Notes under the pieces: generated by a model
The model's database searches: none
The model's input: only the letters and a program-made list of their open reading frames with translations
Told to the model about the DNA's origin: nothing
Position numbers and translations under genes: made by a program
NCBI GenBank assembly: GCA_007131745.1
Contig: SLPX01000078.1
Span: 1 to 31,129 of the forward strand
DNA length: 31,129 nt
DNA from: Myxococcales bacterium
GTDB lineage: Bacteria > Myxococcota > Polyangia > HGW-17 > SLPX01
Reading direction: 5' to 3'
Part shown: positions 23,891 through 31,129 of the stretch, in pieces
Layout of the letters: each line of letters begins with the position of its first letter
Position numbering within the stretch: the first letter of the stretch is position 1

Positions 23891-24907
23891 TCATCCTATC
23901 CAGGGTTGCCTTGATTTCGGATTCAGCGCGCGCCTCAGTCCTTCCGCGACCGTATTGCACGCCAGCACAGTGAAAAAAAGACAAAGACCAGCGAAAAGCG
24001 TCAGCCACCAGGCTTGAGGATGGGACCTTGCCGAAGCGAGCAGATCCCCCCAGGATGTGGTTTGTCCACCGGCTCCCAGGAAAGATAGCGCGGATTCCAT
24101 CAACACGGCCCATCCGATTCCGAAAGCGGCCATTACCACTATGGGCTCAGCGGTGTTAGGAATGATGTGTAGTGCCAGGATTCGGAGTTCGGACGCTCCG
24201 GAGGCGCGGGCCGCCATGATGTATGGAGCGTTTCGCACTCGCCGGGTTTGCCCTCTTACGAGCCGGGCGGCGGGCGCCCAACCGACGACTCCCAGCAGCA
24301 GCCCAAGTCCCCACCATGTCCGGATAAAAGAAAGGCTGCCTAAAGTCAAGACGAGCAGCAGAGCTGGAAATGTTAGAGTAACGGCTGTGGCCCATGAAAC
24401 AAGGTTGTCTATTATACCAGGGTAATAACCGCCGAGAACTCCCAGTAAACTTCCAAGAAAGATGGATACAGCGACCGCCAGCAACCCTGTCAGAAGAGCG
24501 GGGCGGATCCCGTGAATTATCCGGGCCGCAACGTCCCGGCCGACCGGATCGGTTCCTAGCAGATGGCTTCTTCCCGGTGGGCGGTTTGTTTCGAGGCGGT
24601 CGGCCACCATGGTTTGTTCGGGGCCGTATGGGATCAGAGGCCAAAGCGCCCAGTCGTCATCAGTAAATTCCTGCCTCAAGGAGTGATTGTCATAGGGTTG
24701 AAGCGCTGTAGGCCGGAAAATGTTCGGAAGAAAATAAGTTTTTCCCTTGTAACTCGCGAGTATCGGCAGGTCCGAAGCCAGGAAGTCGGCGAGGATAGCC
24801 GTGATGACAAGAACGGAAAGGAAAATGATGCCCAGCCTTGCACTGCGTACCGACCAAAACCTGTTTTTCCAAGTGTTGGATGTTGTTGCAGGGTCGAGTT
24901 TTTTCAT
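23891..24907 (-). CDS. Peptide-type ABC transporter permease, YejE/OppC-like
   Basis: 338 residues. TM1 is at about 26-45. A periplasmic segment of about 70 residues (ASYKGKTYFLPNIFRP, WALWPLIPYGPE) then leads to the typical LLGTDPVGRDVAARIIHGIR entry and five more helices. The EAA-type ATPase-contact loop is APYIMAARASGASELRILAL. The YKGKTYF and WPLIPY features are those of YejE rather than plain DppC. The start codon overlaps the upstream permease stop by 4 bp. No ATPase gene follows; the next gene downstream is the acetyltransferase after a 142-bp gap. Confidence 0.92.
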   Translation of the reverse strand: MKKLDPATTSNTWKNRFWSVRSARLGIIFLSVLVITAILADFLASDLPILASYKGKTYFLPNIFRPTALQPYDNHSLRQEFTDDDWALWPLIPYGPEQTMVADRLETNRPPGRSHLLGTDPVGRDVAARIIHGIRPALLTGLLAVAVSIFLGSLLGVLGGYYPGIIDNLVSWATAVTLTFPALLLVLTLGSLSFIRTWWGLGLLLGVVGWAPAARLVRGQTRRVRNAPYIMAARASGASELRILALHIIPNTAEPIVVMAAFGIGWAVLMESALSFLGAGGQTTSWGDLLASARSHPQAWWLTLFAGLCLFFTVLACNTVAEGLRRALNPKSRQPWIG

Positions 24908-26655
24908 TGGCCGTCCGGTCCTGTTGAATCTGCAGAGGTTCTCGGATCGGCTGCCAGCGAAAGCATGTCTCCCAGAAGTTGTCCCAGCAGCACAATCATT
25001 GCAGTAATGCTGATTAAGCCCATCAGCAGGTTCAAATCCCTCATTTCAATGGCGGTATATGCGAGCATACCCAAACCGGGTATGTCAAAAATGCTTTCCA
25101 CTATGACGCTGCCGGAAAGGAGGTAGGGCAACTGTAATCCCAGCAGATTTATTTGTGGAAGTGATGCGTTTCTGAGGCCGTGTATCCAGTAAACTCTTCC
25201 TGGACCCAGACCCTTTGCCCAAGCTGTACGTATGTAATCCTCGGTGATCGTATCGGCCATGGCGTCTCTGCCGTAACGTCCCAAAATGGCGATGGACCCA
25301 GTTGAAAGACAAATAACAGGCAATATCATGTGATGGATCCGATCCAGGATCCGGGAACCAAGGGGCCATGTCGAAGGATCGGTTGAACCGATTCCGGAAT
25401 GTGGGAACAGGGCCGGTCCCTGGATACCGCCGAGTGTAAGAATCAGCATCATTCCCAGCCAAAACACAGGGATGCAATATAATCCCGTAAAGACGATTGA
25501 AATGATGCGATCCTTTCGGGATCCCGGACGTGATCCAGCGATTACGCCGAGCGGTACGGCTAGTGCATATGCGAAAAACAGGGCCGTGAGTCCGAGTGCA
25601 AGCGTGACCGGGAGTCTCTCCCAAATGATCAGGCTCACCGGCCTGCCGAAATATCTCGAGGATCCGAATTCAAACATGGCGATCCTGCTGATCCATGTAA
25701 AAAAACGGGTTCTGGTGAAAGCGCCGTAGACTCTTGCAAATCCTTTAACGTCGTTGAAAGAAAGTTCGTTGCGCCGGTAATACTCTCTCCACAAGGAAAG
25801 CGATGTCAGCCTTTCCTTTTGGGGCATTTCCACCCCGCATCTCCAGGATCGTTCAGCTATAAGACTCAGAAAGTTGCAAGCGCGCGCTCGTTCCGTATCA
25901 TCCCCGGTTCGCAAAATCTCCATCAAGAAGGGCAGGGCGCGTTTGTGCGTTTTGAACAATCTTTGTTCGGCGTCTACTTCGCCTCTTATTGCAGCGGTGA
26001 CCGTTTTCCGGATCCGGGAGGGTCGGTAAAGGTTTTTGTTTTTCTCCCACCAGCTTTCCAATCCTTCATGGTTCGAGGGAGCGTTTGCAGGGTCTATCCT
26101 GCCGACAATTTCGAGCATGAGTTCGCTCAATGCGGCCTCGTTGGTTTGTTTCAAGAGTCGGGGTAGTTCGGGAAAGGTCAACGTTCCGAGGCGGATCAGA
26201 TTTCTCTTTGCTTCAGGGTCGGTTTTTCGGAGCAGAGCATCCAAATTCCGAGTGACTTCGGTTTTTCTGTCACGGATATCCAGGTTCAAAAATATCGGGA
26301 GGTCCAAACCGTGCGTACGTTTGAAAGATTCGATTTCTTCAGGGGTCAGGGTTGAAAAACCTGAGTGACCGCGACCCTCGGGGACATCCACGGGCGCCAC
26401 GTGCACTGCGCCGAACGTAACCAAGACGACGCCCAGCCAGACGGCAATGACCCATACCGTTCGCCGCAATATAAAAACGGGGTTGGCAAGAATCCCCCAA
26501 ATCAAAAGAGCAACGGCCGAAAAAACCACTATCGCCCAACCGATACCGGCACCAAAGAAGGTGATAACGGCCAATAAAAGCGCAGGTAACAAGGTCAGCG
26601 TTTTTTCGCCTGTAAACAGCGAGAATGAGATCTTGTTGCTACTGCGCTCCATCAC
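24904..26655 (-). CDS. Enlarged peptide-type ABC permease (OppB/YejB-like) with a large periplasmic insertion
   Basis: 583 residues against about 310-365 for the family. Two extra N-terminal helices (about 20-57) precede the usual first helix (66-86). The family motif LTPEEIESFKRTHGLDLPIF (103-122) is normal. An inserted block (about 125-325) then separates it from the usual FGSSRYFGRPVSLIIWERLP, after which the core is standard (EAA loop around 466-490: DAMADTITEDYIRTAWAKGL). The insert is rich in helices with HEAT-like spacing (LIRLGTLTFPELPRLLKQ, HKRALPFLMEILRTGDD) and Trp/Tyr motifs (SWWEKNKNLY, LWREYYRRNE). By topology it lies in the periplasm. The gene overlaps both neighbours by 4 bp (ATGA). 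Confidence 0.9.
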   Translation of the reverse strand: MMERSSNKISFSLFTGEKTLTLLPALLLAVITFFGAGIGWAIVVFSAVALLIWGILANPVFILRRTVWVIAVWLGVVLVTFGAVHVAPVDVPEGRGHSGFSTLTPEEIESFKRTHGLDLPIFLNLDIRDRKTEVTRNLDALLRKTDPEAKRNLIRLGTLTFPELPRLLKQTNEAALSELMLEIVGRIDPANAPSNHEGLESWWEKNKNLYRPSRIRKTVTAAIRGEVDAEQRLFKTHKRALPFLMEILRTGDDTERARACNFLSLIAERSWRCGVEMPQKERLTSLSLWREYYRRNELSFNDVKGFARVYGAFTRTRFFTWISRIAMFEFGSSRYFGRPVSLIIWERLPVTLALGLTALFFAYALAVPLGVIAGSRPGSRKDRIISIVFTGLYCIPVFWLGMMLILTLGGIQGPALFPHSGIGSTDPSTWPLGSRILDRIHHMILPVICLSTGSIAILGRYGRDAMADTITEDYIRTAWAKGLGPGRVYWIHGLRNASLPQINLLGLQLPYLLSGSVIVESIFDIPGLGMLAYTAIEMRDLNLLMGLISITAMIVLLGQLLGDMLSLAADPRTSADSTGPDGQ

Positions 26656-28403
26656 CTGGCACTCCCGAATGGAACATCAAGCCACATTTTTCTCCAGGGA
26701 AATCCTTCATGATTCGGCTCGCTGTTTCGGACGTTGTTACGGGCCATGGAGATTTCGGCCGTGTTAAACAGATATATTGCGGGCGGATCATGGTATAAAA
26801 CGTTGTGAAGTCTTCGCTCCAGCCCGTGCCTCTTTTCCGAATCCAGGGTGCGCCGGATTTTTTCCAGGAGTCTGTCCGCTTCGGGATTGCAATACGAACC
26901 GTAATTCGAACCCGTGTCCGCTTGCGAGCAGTGATAGTGCTGATAAAGGTCCTGCTTGCCGGAAAATGTCCACAGTACATCAGCCATGTGAAACTGCCCG
27001 GTTCTTACCAGCCTGAGCCAGCGACTGAACGGAACCCGCTCGATATTGAGTTTCACGCCTGCGCGGCGATAACCGTCTTTGAGTATGGGGCAGAGACGTT
27101 TTTGGAGTGAAGATTCCGCTATTTGGAGGTAGGTCAACTCCAGCCTTTTTCCTCCCTTTCTTCTCACGCCGTCGCGGTCATGCGCTGACCACCCTGCTTT
27201 TTCCAGAAGCCGGCGCGCGTCCGCGGGTGAATACTCGATTTGAGGCAATGAATGATCGTATCCCGGTCTGTCAGGCATGTACGGTCCCGTTATGGGTCGG
27301 GCATGGTTGCATAGAAGGGACTCTGCGACGAGTTTCCGGGGGGTCAGTTTCGCCAGAGCTTTTCGGACCCGGGCATCTCGGAGTTGTGGAGTGGAAACGT
27401 TCATGATGATCGAGTGGAATTGTACCGGATAGTAACGCATGACTCGTACCGACTCGGTTTTGATTGATCCCGGCGAACCTCGATCACATGCAGTGTGAAC
27501 CGGCACCCTGGGAATCATGTCCAGCTCCCCTTTTTTCAAAAGGTTAACTGCTTTGGGGCGGTCATGGATTATCCTGAAAAAGATTTCATCCAAGAAAGCG
27601 GTTTCACCCCAATATCCGTCATGTCTTTGCAGTAGAATCGATTCGCCTCTTTGCCATTTTTGCACCTTGAAGGGTCCCGTGCCCACCGCCATCGAATCCG
27701 CAGGATTGTGTTTCATCAAACCTGAAGAAGCATAAACATGCCGTGGCAGGATCGGGAGATGGGCAAGACTTTGGAGAAGTTTGAAGTCCGGTTTTTTTAA
27801 TTTCAATACAAAGGAATTTTCGCGGGCTTCGAAAGATTCTACCTGCGCGAAATTTTGGCGGAGTGAAGAAGCGCTTCTGTCGGGATCCATGAGGAATCTG
27901 AATGTGAACTCAACATCCTCTCCTCCAAATGGCCGGCCGTCATGAAAAAAAACTGATTCCCGTAGGGTGAGTTCCAGCCTGAGGCCGTCATCCGAATACT
28001 TCCATTCGGTCGCGAGGTTAGGGAGAATTCGACCGGTTTCGCCATCGACTCTGAGCAATGCTTCCTGGATATTGTTGGTCACGATCTTGGAGATCCAGAA
28101 ATCCTCTTGGAGAAACAGATTAAGATGAGGAGGTTCGTAATCCAGGTGAACAACCATTCGTCCCCCACTCCGAGGAACTCCTGTTTCAAAAGTTCCTGCA
28201 TCTCTGGTCGACGGTGGTACGTACCTATATGATTTCAAGTTCGGCGGACTTTCCCCTTTTCGCCGATTTTCCGGAGGACCCTTCTTGAGGCAGGAAAAGC
28301 AGAGAAGGGTCGCCAAGATGATCAAGATGAATCCGGACGCTGTTTTTGGCCCGCATACCCTTTTGCCATCGGACGGCAGAAAAACCTTTTCGCTTTTCTT
28401 CAT
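26652..28403 (-). CDS. Solute-binding lipoprotein of ABC transporters, family 5
   Basis: 583 residues. A basic head, a hydrophobic helix (SGFILIILATLLCFSC) and a lipobox Cys at about 38 give a lipid-anchored periplasmic protein. Family-5 landmarks: GGRMVVHLDYEPPHLNLFLQ, RILPNLATEWKYSDDGLRLE, VFFHDGRPFGGEDVEFTFRF, AVGTGPFKVQKWQRGE and RHDGYWGETAFLDEI. The C-terminal lobe has CSQADTGSNYGSYCNPEAD. These proteins capture peptides or related solutes for the two permeases encoded next. The stop overlaps the permease start by 4 bp, and the gene starts 11 bp after the nucleotidase-barrel gene, so all four should be one operon. Confidence 0.93.
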   Translation of the reverse strand: MKKSEKVFLPSDGKRVCGPKTASGFILIILATLLCFSCLKKGPPENRRKGESPPNLKSYRYVPPSTRDAGTFETGVPRSGGRMVVHLDYEPPHLNLFLQEDFWISKIVTNNIQEALLRVDGETGRILPNLATEWKYSDDGLRLELTLRESVFFHDGRPFGGEDVEFTFRFLMDPDRSASSLRQNFAQVESFEARENSFVLKLKKPDFKLLQSLAHLPILPRHVYASSGLMKHNPADSMAVGTGPFKVQKWQRGESILLQRHDGYWGETAFLDEIFFRIIHDRPKAVNLLKKGELDMIPRVPVHTACDRGSPGSIKTESVRVMRYYPVQFHSIIMNVSTPQLRDARVRKALAKLTPRKLVAESLLCNHARPITGPYMPDRPGYDHSLPQIEYSPADARRLLEKAGWSAHDRDGVRRKGGKRLELTYLQIAESSLQKRLCPILKDGYRRAGVKLNIERVPFSRWLRLVRTGQFHMADVLWTFSGKQDLYQHYHCSQADTGSNYGSYCNPEADRLLEKIRRTLDSEKRHGLERRLHNVLYHDPPAIYLFNTAEISMARNNVRNSEPNHEGFPWRKMWLDVPFGSAR

Positions 28404-28414
28404 CCTTTCCGCCT

Positions 28415-30973
28415 TCAGAATGTCTGGTGCCTGTAGTCCAGGTAAAGCTGGACCCCGGCGGTTAGGTTTGACGCTACATTCGTTTCATTTCCACGAGTCT
28501 GGTACACATAAAACTCGTGTGTGATATTCAGGAAGATACGGCCGATCAACGCGAACGAAAACTTGTTTGTCCAAATGAACTCCTTGCTTCTTTTATCCCT
28601 GAATTCCATGAAATAAAAATCAAGTCTCGATTCAGCGTAGAGCGGGGATTTCATGATATTGACCAGGGGGTGTCGTGCAAGAGTGAACCCGGCGTAAAGA
28701 CCCAGGTTTGCCTCCCGTTCCTCAGGAATGAGGATGTTGTGACTGCGCGTCACGAAACCGGTTTTTACGAAAACCTTGGGATGGGGCATGAACCCCGGAC
28801 CCGCTATTCCCGCGAATTCAGTGTAGCGGTAGCGTTCGCCCGCCTCGCTTACAAGGTCTCTCGTGATTTCAGTCTGCGCGTATGTTTCTACGAATGGGAT
28901 CGGATAATACCATCTTTTAGGATCGTACTTGCGATGCATTCGGGTGAACTTGTACAAAAGGTACAAAGAGACCAGGTCATCCGTTTCAGCCTCGGTTACG
29001 GTGGTTATTCCCGTAACATCGTCGGTGCTCCATGTTCTTGATTTACCGTATCTCACGTTCCCTCTTGCGCTCAAGGAGTGCAGGTGGTTTGTCGCTTCCA
29101 ATGCCAGTGTTACATTGAAGAGGATGCCGGTAAGCCGCTCCCTGTTTAGCTGAGGTCGATCTGTATAGAGTCCGGGTCTCATGATGGACACGTCGTTTAA
29201 GGCCATGTTGAAGTCCAGGACCGAACTCAACAGGAATTTCCTGTTCAAAGATGTGAAGTCGGTGTTTACGTCGATGTTTTCGATATCCGCTTTGCCCTGA
29301 TTTTCCTGCCTGTCTTCTTTGAAGAATTGGGCGGCCAGTTTTCGCAGAGACGGTTTGTTTTCGAGGGGTGAAAACGACTTCTGCGCCGTGATGAGCCCGC
29401 CGCCTCCATTCGCAACGAAAGCCGTGGTAGCGATCCGATAGTGCTGATTGTCCATCAAGAGGCGATCATTTACATAAAACAGTTTTCCTTTTTTCGTTAT
29501 CCCTTCGAATCTGAGAGATGTGTCTTTTGCCTTCCTGTATTTTTCGAAAACCGTTTTTATCCAGCTTCCCTTGACCCTGATTATTCCCACGGGATCCGAG
29601 AAACGTATAGCTCTGTTGATCTTCTCAATGGTGAGCGTTCCTTCAAGCGGAAAGTTTGCTTTGGCGAAAAGAGTATCGGGAAGCATCGCTATTTCTGCTT
29701 TTCCTTCCCGCACCATGATGCGCATCATGTAAGTTATGAAATCGTCCCTGCTCATGGGCTTAACGATTCGGCCCGACCCCAGTGGCACATGAACCTTTTC
29801 GCAGAGAGCGCTCAGCATCTGTTTCAGAATCTTTTCGTCCTCTTTGTCGGAGGCATGGTCTTTCGACATGACTTTTTTAGAAGAAATGTTTTTCAGCGCA
29901 TATGATCCGTCGCTCTTTCTTTCAAAATTCAACACAGAGTGGATGAGATGTTCGCCGAACCTGCTGGTTCCAACGATGGGGGCGCTTCGGGCCGTGGAAA
30001 TCCGGGAAATAAAATCAGCCTCTTGTGATGCAGCGTCGTATAAACCGTTGGCGACTACAAGGTCGGGCCCGTCCGGACCTAGTTTTCTGACAAGATCCAA
30101 AACGTTTTTAGGTCCGGTATCCGCGGAATTTACATCGGTCACCAATATCACCAGGTCGGCCCCCATTTTTTTTCGAGCCTTTTGAATCAACGGGCGCAGG
30201 TGTTTAGCAGGTTCTTCCATCTCGAGCCCCTTGGCGTTTTCCAGGATGAAGCTCTTGGCAATATCTTCCTTGATGACTCCGAACACCGCTATTTTGAGCG
30301 GGCCTCTCTCCAAAAACGCAAACGTCCGACCTTGATGTCCCGTGTGTATACATCTTGGATCCTTCTTGTTTTTGCACTTGATGTTGCCCGCCAAGATCGT
30401 AAGTCCCAGAGCAGCGGCTCTTTCAAGATATGCCTTGAAATGTTTGAGCGGCGCGGACCAGTCATGCCTGCCGGCCAGGATTGCGTCGTAGCCGGCTTTC
30501 TTTATCAGGTTCAGCGTCTCCCGCCTGAAACCGTTTGTTTGTGAAAAGATGAATTGGCCCAAAATATCCGGGCCCAGCATGTTTCCTCCGCTCAGAACGA
30601 TTGGTTCGGGATCCCCTTTTTCACGAACCTCTGATCGCAGATCCCGTATAGCGCCCAGGAGGTTTCCATAGTGGCATCTGTCGCTTTGTTGGTCTCCACA
30701 ACCCGGCCAGTGATATCTTCCCAAGAAGTCGCCGTGAAAAAGGACATGCAGGCTGAGATCCTGATCTTCTTTCTTGGTTGCAACCAACGGATCTTTTTCC
30801 GAATCCGACTCGATTTCCGATTCACCGGTAGAAGTGTTTATCTTGTTTATGCCTGACCGATCATCTCGTTCTTTTTCCGCGAACGCAGCATGATAAAAGA
30901 GCAACACGCAGCAAGCGGATGAAATGGAAAGCCACAAACGTGAAAATCGAGTTCGATCAACCTGTAGATGCAT
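28415..30973 (-). CDS. Degenerate 5'-nucleotidase-family protein fused to a probable C-terminal outer-membrane beta-barrel
   Basis: 852 residues, ATG with CGGAGAA upstream. Signal peptide about 1-32 (LWLSISSACCVLLFYHAAFA). Residues about 74-345 follow the UshA-type metallophosphoesterase, and about 400-550 its C-terminal nucleotidase domain (YRIATTAFVANGGGGL at 512-527). The metal-site motifs are eroded: LSGGNMLG replaces GGD, AGRHDW replaces GNHEF, VILVTD lacks the usual His, and VANGLYD replaces the GHTH-like block. Catalysis is therefore doubtful. Residues about 580-852 are a run of alternating aromatic strands (SRLDFYFMEF, FSFALIGRIFLNITHEFYVY, VQLYLDYRHQTF) ending in Phe, the signature of an outer-membrane barrel. 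First gene of the transporter operon. Confidence 0.82.
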   Translation of the reverse strand: MHLQVDRTRFSRLWLSISSACCVLLFYHAAFAEKERDDRSGINKINTSTGESEIESDSEKDPLVATKKEDQDLSLHVLFHGDFLGRYHWPGCGDQQSDRCHYGNLLGAIRDLRSEVREKGDPEPIVLSGGNMLGPDILGQFIFSQTNGFRRETLNLIKKAGYDAILAGRHDWSAPLKHFKAYLERAAALGLTILAGNIKCKNKKDPRCIHTGHQGRTFAFLERGPLKIAVFGVIKEDIAKSFILENAKGLEMEEPAKHLRPLIQKARKKMGADLVILVTDVNSADTGPKNVLDLVRKLGPDGPDLVVANGLYDAASQEADFISRISTARSAPIVGTSRFGEHLIHSVLNFERKSDGSYALKNISSKKVMSKDHASDKEDEKILKQMLSALCEKVHVPLGSGRIVKPMSRDDFITYMMRIMVREGKAEIAMLPDTLFAKANFPLEGTLTIEKINRAIRFSDPVGIIRVKGSWIKTVFEKYRKAKDTSLRFEGITKKGKLFYVNDRLLMDNQHYRIATTAFVANGGGGLITAQKSFSPLENKPSLRKLAAQFFKEDRQENQGKADIENIDVNTDFTSLNRKFLLSSVLDFNMALNDVSIMRPGLYTDRPQLNRERLTGILFNVTLALEATNHLHSLSARGNVRYGKSRTWSTDDVTGITTVTEAETDDLVSLYLLYKFTRMHRKYDPKRWYYPIPFVETYAQTEITRDLVSEAGERYRYTEFAGIAGPGFMPHPKVFVKTGFVTRSHNILIPEEREANLGLYAGFTLARHPLVNIMKSPLYAESRLDFYFMEFRDKRSKEFIWTNKFSFALIGRIFLNITHEFYVYQTRGNETNVASNLTAGVQLYLDYRHQTF

Positions 30974-31129
30974 GCGCCGTTCTCCGCAAAATACCGATTA
31001 TTTGTCTAAACGCTGTTGGTTTTTATTCGCCGACAATAATACCGAGGCCGTTGCCGTGCAACCCTTGCGAATATCCTATGAATGTTTTGGAGTGCGAGTC
31101 CGAAGTTAAAAATAACTGCAAACAAAAGA
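30974..31129. other. Upstream region of the transporter operon, cut by the window edge
   Basis: 156 bp, AT-rich. It includes a TATTAT box on the minus strand at about 31034-31039 that could be a -10, but no good -35 at 16-18 bp was found. No gene is visible. Confidence 0.3.

Noticed and set aside
23891..24050. Missing ATPase hidden as a broken gene downstream of the permeases
   Set aside because: The 142-bp gap to the acetyltransferase contains no Walker A, signature or Walker B motif in any frame.

Overview
The window looks like a chromosomal segment of a deltaproteobacterium-type organism (Myxococcota, Bradymonadota or Desulfobacterota in current naming). Three things point there. An MglA GTPase and MglB roadblock pair closely resembles the Myxococcus pair as remembered. 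A secreted lipoprotein has a Cys-rich head and an Asp-Ala-Ala linker. There are many multidomain sensor kinases. Base composition is near 50% G+C by eye. I could not run a database search, so family names rest on motifs.

Layout. (1) 1-4600 is accessory-like. It holds a ribbon-helix-helix antitoxin whose PIN toxin partner has lost its start and N-terminal half, a SUMF1-fold lipoprotein, a short unknown ORF, and a RhuM-family gene. A 204-bp direct duplication of the 3' end of ispE flanks the RhuM gene. (2) 3635-9191 (minus) is a possible operon of a family-5 solute-binding lipoprotein, a large membrane sensor kinase and ispE. (3) 9507-11914 holds single genes: a ketopantoate-reductase-like protein, a nitrilase-family hydrolase and a START-like protein. 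(4) 11966-17577 (minus) is a housekeeping block. In transcription order it reads tRNA-Ser(GCT), tRNA-Arg(ACG), tadA, tRNA-Ser(CGA), tRNA-Ser(GGA), the SRP RNA, dnaX, ybaB, recR, mglB, mglA. (5) 17876-18795 has two small membrane proteins. (6) 19110-23118 (plus) is a tight three-gene phosphorelay operon: PAS kinase, stand-alone receiver, hybrid kinase. (7) 23131-23748 is a GNAT acetyltransferase. (8) 23891-30973 (minus) is a translationally coupled operon: a nucleotidase-like protein fused to a probable outer-membrane barrel, a family-5 binding lipoprotein, an enlarged OppB/YejB-like permease and a YejE-like permease. It has no ATPase gene.

How the genes work together. The housekeeping block joins DNA replication and repair (dnaX, ybaB, recR), protein targeting (SRP RNA), decoding (four tRNAs, with TadA beside the tRNA whose wobble base it edits) and cell polarity (MglAB). 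The operon at 23891-30973 has parts for both membranes and may be an uptake route for peptides or another oligomeric solute. Its ATPase must be encoded elsewhere.

The best candidates for something undescribed are the nucleotidase-barrel fusion with its ATPase-less importer, the permease with about 200 extra residues in a periplasmic loop, and the RhuM gene bracketed by a duplicated ispE end. No rRNA, CRISPR array, transposase or integrase was seen.
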